Shown here piece after piece: positions 62,310-64,000 of a stretch of DNA of 64,000 bases. The stretch is from Centropus unirufus. Lineage: Eukaryota; Chordata; Aves; Cuculiformes; Centropidae. The DNA lies in assembly GCA_013397695.1 (NCBI GenBank), contig VYZI01000021.1, positions 816,566 to 880,565 of the forward strand, written 5' to 3'. Positions within the stretch are counted from its first letter, which is position 1. Every line of letters starts with the position of its first letter. The notes under the pieces are model-generated. The model was not told the DNA's origin and searched no databases. It was given only the letters and a program-made list of their open reading frames with translations. Made by a program: the position numbers and the translations under genes.

Positions 62310-62989
62310 CTATAGCAATAATTAAAAATGGTAAGAAAACAAAGGTACGAAGAGAGGCTCATGGGATTCAAGGGTCATTAACACAGAAGAATGAGAGTAC
62401 TTAGAAGCCCTGCACAGATTCCTAAATGTTTTATTATTTTACCTTAAAAGACTTAAGATATTTTAGTGTGGCAGAGTTACAATCAGCAGGCAGAAGTGGT
62501 GACATTTCTGAGCAAAAATATGTCATTTCCACAGCAAGTTCTTTTCTGAGGGGCAAAAAATACAAAGAACATCTCACGGCTTTCCCTTAGGTGCATCTCA
62601 GGGTCCTGCTTCCAAGATCAAGGGAACACACTAAATACCTATCAATCCAGGAGATGTGAATAGTGACAGTGCTAAAACTCAGCCTGTGGCTTTATGATTC
62701 CCTAGGGCTTTATTCAGGATATGAAGAGGCCTTAAGAAACTATGAGCAGAGAAATAATAATAATAAAACTGTAAAATACCCCAGAAGCCTCAGACAGTAA
62801 TTGCTCATGCACTGAAGTTAGCTGCTGTACGATGGGCCCATATTGCTTTGATACCAGACAGCTCAGGAGTAACAGCTGGAAACCTTAGCTAGAGGATTAC
62901 TTGTTAACATACTTTATTCACTTCAAACACAGCCAGACTTTTATTTTTTAACTCAGATAATTCTCTCTTTCTCTTTCCTCCCTCCTCAG

Positions 62990-63056
62990 CTCTCAGCAGA
63001 GGGTGAAGTGGGAGGTGTGTAGCATGGCTACCATTAAACTGAAGCTGTTGACAGAG
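62990..63056 (+). other. Weak exon candidate, plus strand
   Basis: It is preceded by one of the longest pyrimidine tracts in the window (TTCTCTCTTTCTCTTTCCTC, then CCTCCTCAG) and followed by ACAGAG then GTAGCA, a mediocre donor. One frame is open (SQQRVKWEVCSMATIKLKLL, then TE). The strand is opposite to the other right-end candidates. It may be only a simple pyrimidine tract. Confidence 0.15.
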
Positions 63057-63172
63057 GTAGCATATCAAACTAATGTTATAGATGACATCTACCAGCAATC
63101 CCAGGAGCTGGTTTCATGGTTAATAACTGGTCCCTCTTGCATTGCTGAAAGGGAGGCCTGGCCTTCAGGCAT

Positions 63173-63721
63173 TTGCCTTGTAGCTCTACAGCACACACAG
63201 CCACAGCTGTGCAGGAGGAAACTGCTCTGCCCAACAGCATCTCCCCTGCAGTGTCCTGCCAGTCTGGATTCTCAGTGACCCCATCTTTCTCTTTAGTGCA
63301 GCATTTCATGTTTCTGTCTTCCTTCAGACATGTCCACATAAGCAGTGGAGCATGGTGCAAATTCTTCCAACCCATTAAAATCTCAGCAAATTCTGAAGCA
63401 GAAAAGAGTATTACTGCACCAGAAAGCTGCAGACAAGCTCATCATTCCAAATTTGTCCAGTCTCAGAAACATGCTAAAATGCTAACAAAGCTATCCGACT
63501 TTGATGTTCCACCTACTTCACAGTTTCTGCTCTGTTACATTAAAGTACCAGTCTGGACCATCATCAGCTTGATGGATCATGCTCCACTGCACAATACAAA
63601 TAAGTCCATTGGTCCCATGGGCACTATCATGCAGTCTCTTGCAGGCATCATGCTAAGGGATAACAGGTTAATTGTCTCCTGGCTATTATATAGAATAATG
63701 GAGCTAAACAACATCTCATAA
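63173..63721 (+). other. 182-codon open frame, probably chance
   Basis: The longest open frame outside CR1. It starts with an ATG and ends at a TAA. The translation is rich in Ser, His and Gln with no motif, signal peptide, membrane segment or repeat that I recognise. Codon composition looks no different from the surroundings. A 99-codon frame lies opposite its first part. By rough reckoning, a frame of this length is only mildly surprising in 64 kb of AT-rich DNA. It could conceivably be a young or non-coding RNA-encoded frame. Confidence 0.15.
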
Positions 63722-63960
63722 TCCCTTTTCACATTTTTATACTGAAATGGATAGCATGGGAGGAGGTGACACCTACTATCAGCCCAGTTTGCAGATGTAT
63801 GTATTTTTCACAGGAAGAAACAAATTCCAGAGGTAGGCAACATGGCCAGATGAATGAAACAGACACAGTCTATTAACTCTTGGTCTAGTTAAACAATTAA
63901 TTTCATGCCTTTTCTGCCCAAACTGTTGCTAGCATGACAGCTAAGGCAGAAGATACTCAC

Positions 63961-64000
63961 CTTTCTTTCTCAATTGGCACTACCCCACTAATAGGAATCT
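63961..64000 (-). CDS. Partial candidate exon running off the right edge
   Basis: On the minus strand the last 40 bases end with GAGAAAGAAAG directly before GTGAGTATC, a near-consensus splice donor with the last exon base at 63961. Only one frame is open; it reads IPISGVVPIEKE and leaves two bases (AG) of the next codon. The start of the exon lies outside the window. The phase does not fit a direct splice to 60309-60469, so another exon would be needed if both belong to one coding gene. A non-coding RNA exon is equally possible. Confidence 0.35.

Larger units (their letters stand above)
60470..63960. other. Probably intronic or intergenic stretch
   Basis: No strong exon was found. Weak candidates are a 42-base minus segment at 62268-62309, a 67-base plus segment at 62990-63056 and a 182-codon plus frame at 63173-63721; all three are discussed separately. 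Two MIR-like relics lie at 60690 and 61695. Confidence 0.4.

Noticed and set aside
63725..63850. Possible MIR-like tail (CAGTTTGCAGATG and a later GAAACAAATTCCAGAGG)
   Set aside because: Only loosely similar; block order and the GGTCACACAG hallmark are not convincing.
1..64000. Search for CRISPR arrays, tRNA, rRNA, LTR retroviruses, bacterial operons
   Set aside because: No regularly spaced repeats, no tRNA A/B-box pair with a cloverleaf, no rRNA text and no LTR pairs or gag/pol text were seen; the only RT sequences are of CR1 type.

Overview
This looks like nuclear DNA of a vertebrate, most likely a bird. The best evidence is repeats of the CR1 family (chicken-repeat-1 type non-LTR retrotransposons). 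Some carry the family's short 3' tail of ATTCTATG/ATTCTGTG-type octamers, and the two longest copies still show readable pieces of the reverse transcriptase. Crocodilians and turtles also carry CR1, so the group is an inference; order or species cannot be read from this window. The base composition is AT-rich and CpG-poor by eye. Nothing bacterial, viral or organellar was seen: no operons, ribosome binding sites, CRISPR, rRNA or tRNA.

Layout. 1-7.5 kb: unique non-coding DNA. 7.48-9.24 kb: a 5'-truncated, broken CR1 copy on the minus strand. 9.2-41.2 kb: long non-coding DNA with a small CR1 relic (10.04 kb), several very old MIR/L2-like tails (10.7, 13.05, 33.56, 34.45 kb), a CpG-bearing patch with a minus-strand splice donor (15.08-15.31 kb), an exon-like non-coding segment (31.54-31.69 kb), and several sharp palindromes. 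41.23-42.96 kb: a much older plus-strand CR1 copy, interrupted by a younger minus-strand CR1 3' end at 42.51-42.64 kb. 45.46-45.84 kb and 57.69-58.04 kb: two more CR1 3' ends in opposite orientations. 43-56.5 kb is otherwise non-coding, with a few stretches that look like conserved non-coding elements (TAAT-rich or CpG-retaining).

56.5-64 kb is the only part where a gene is plausible. Three minus-strand segments have good splice-site sequences: 63961 to the window edge (donor), 60309-60469 (acceptor, donor and an open frame with coding-like composition), and 56523-56680 (strong acceptor and donor, no frame open throughout). They could be the 3' part of a protein gene or of a long non-coding RNA entering from the right. 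I do not recognise the protein, and no complete coding gene can be supported anywhere in the window.

No new multi-gene system was found. The most useful leads are the candidate minus-strand transcript at the right end, the CpG/splice-donor patch at 15.1 kb, the nested CR1 insertion, the CCAAT-box dyad at 36.56 kb, and the perfect palindromes.
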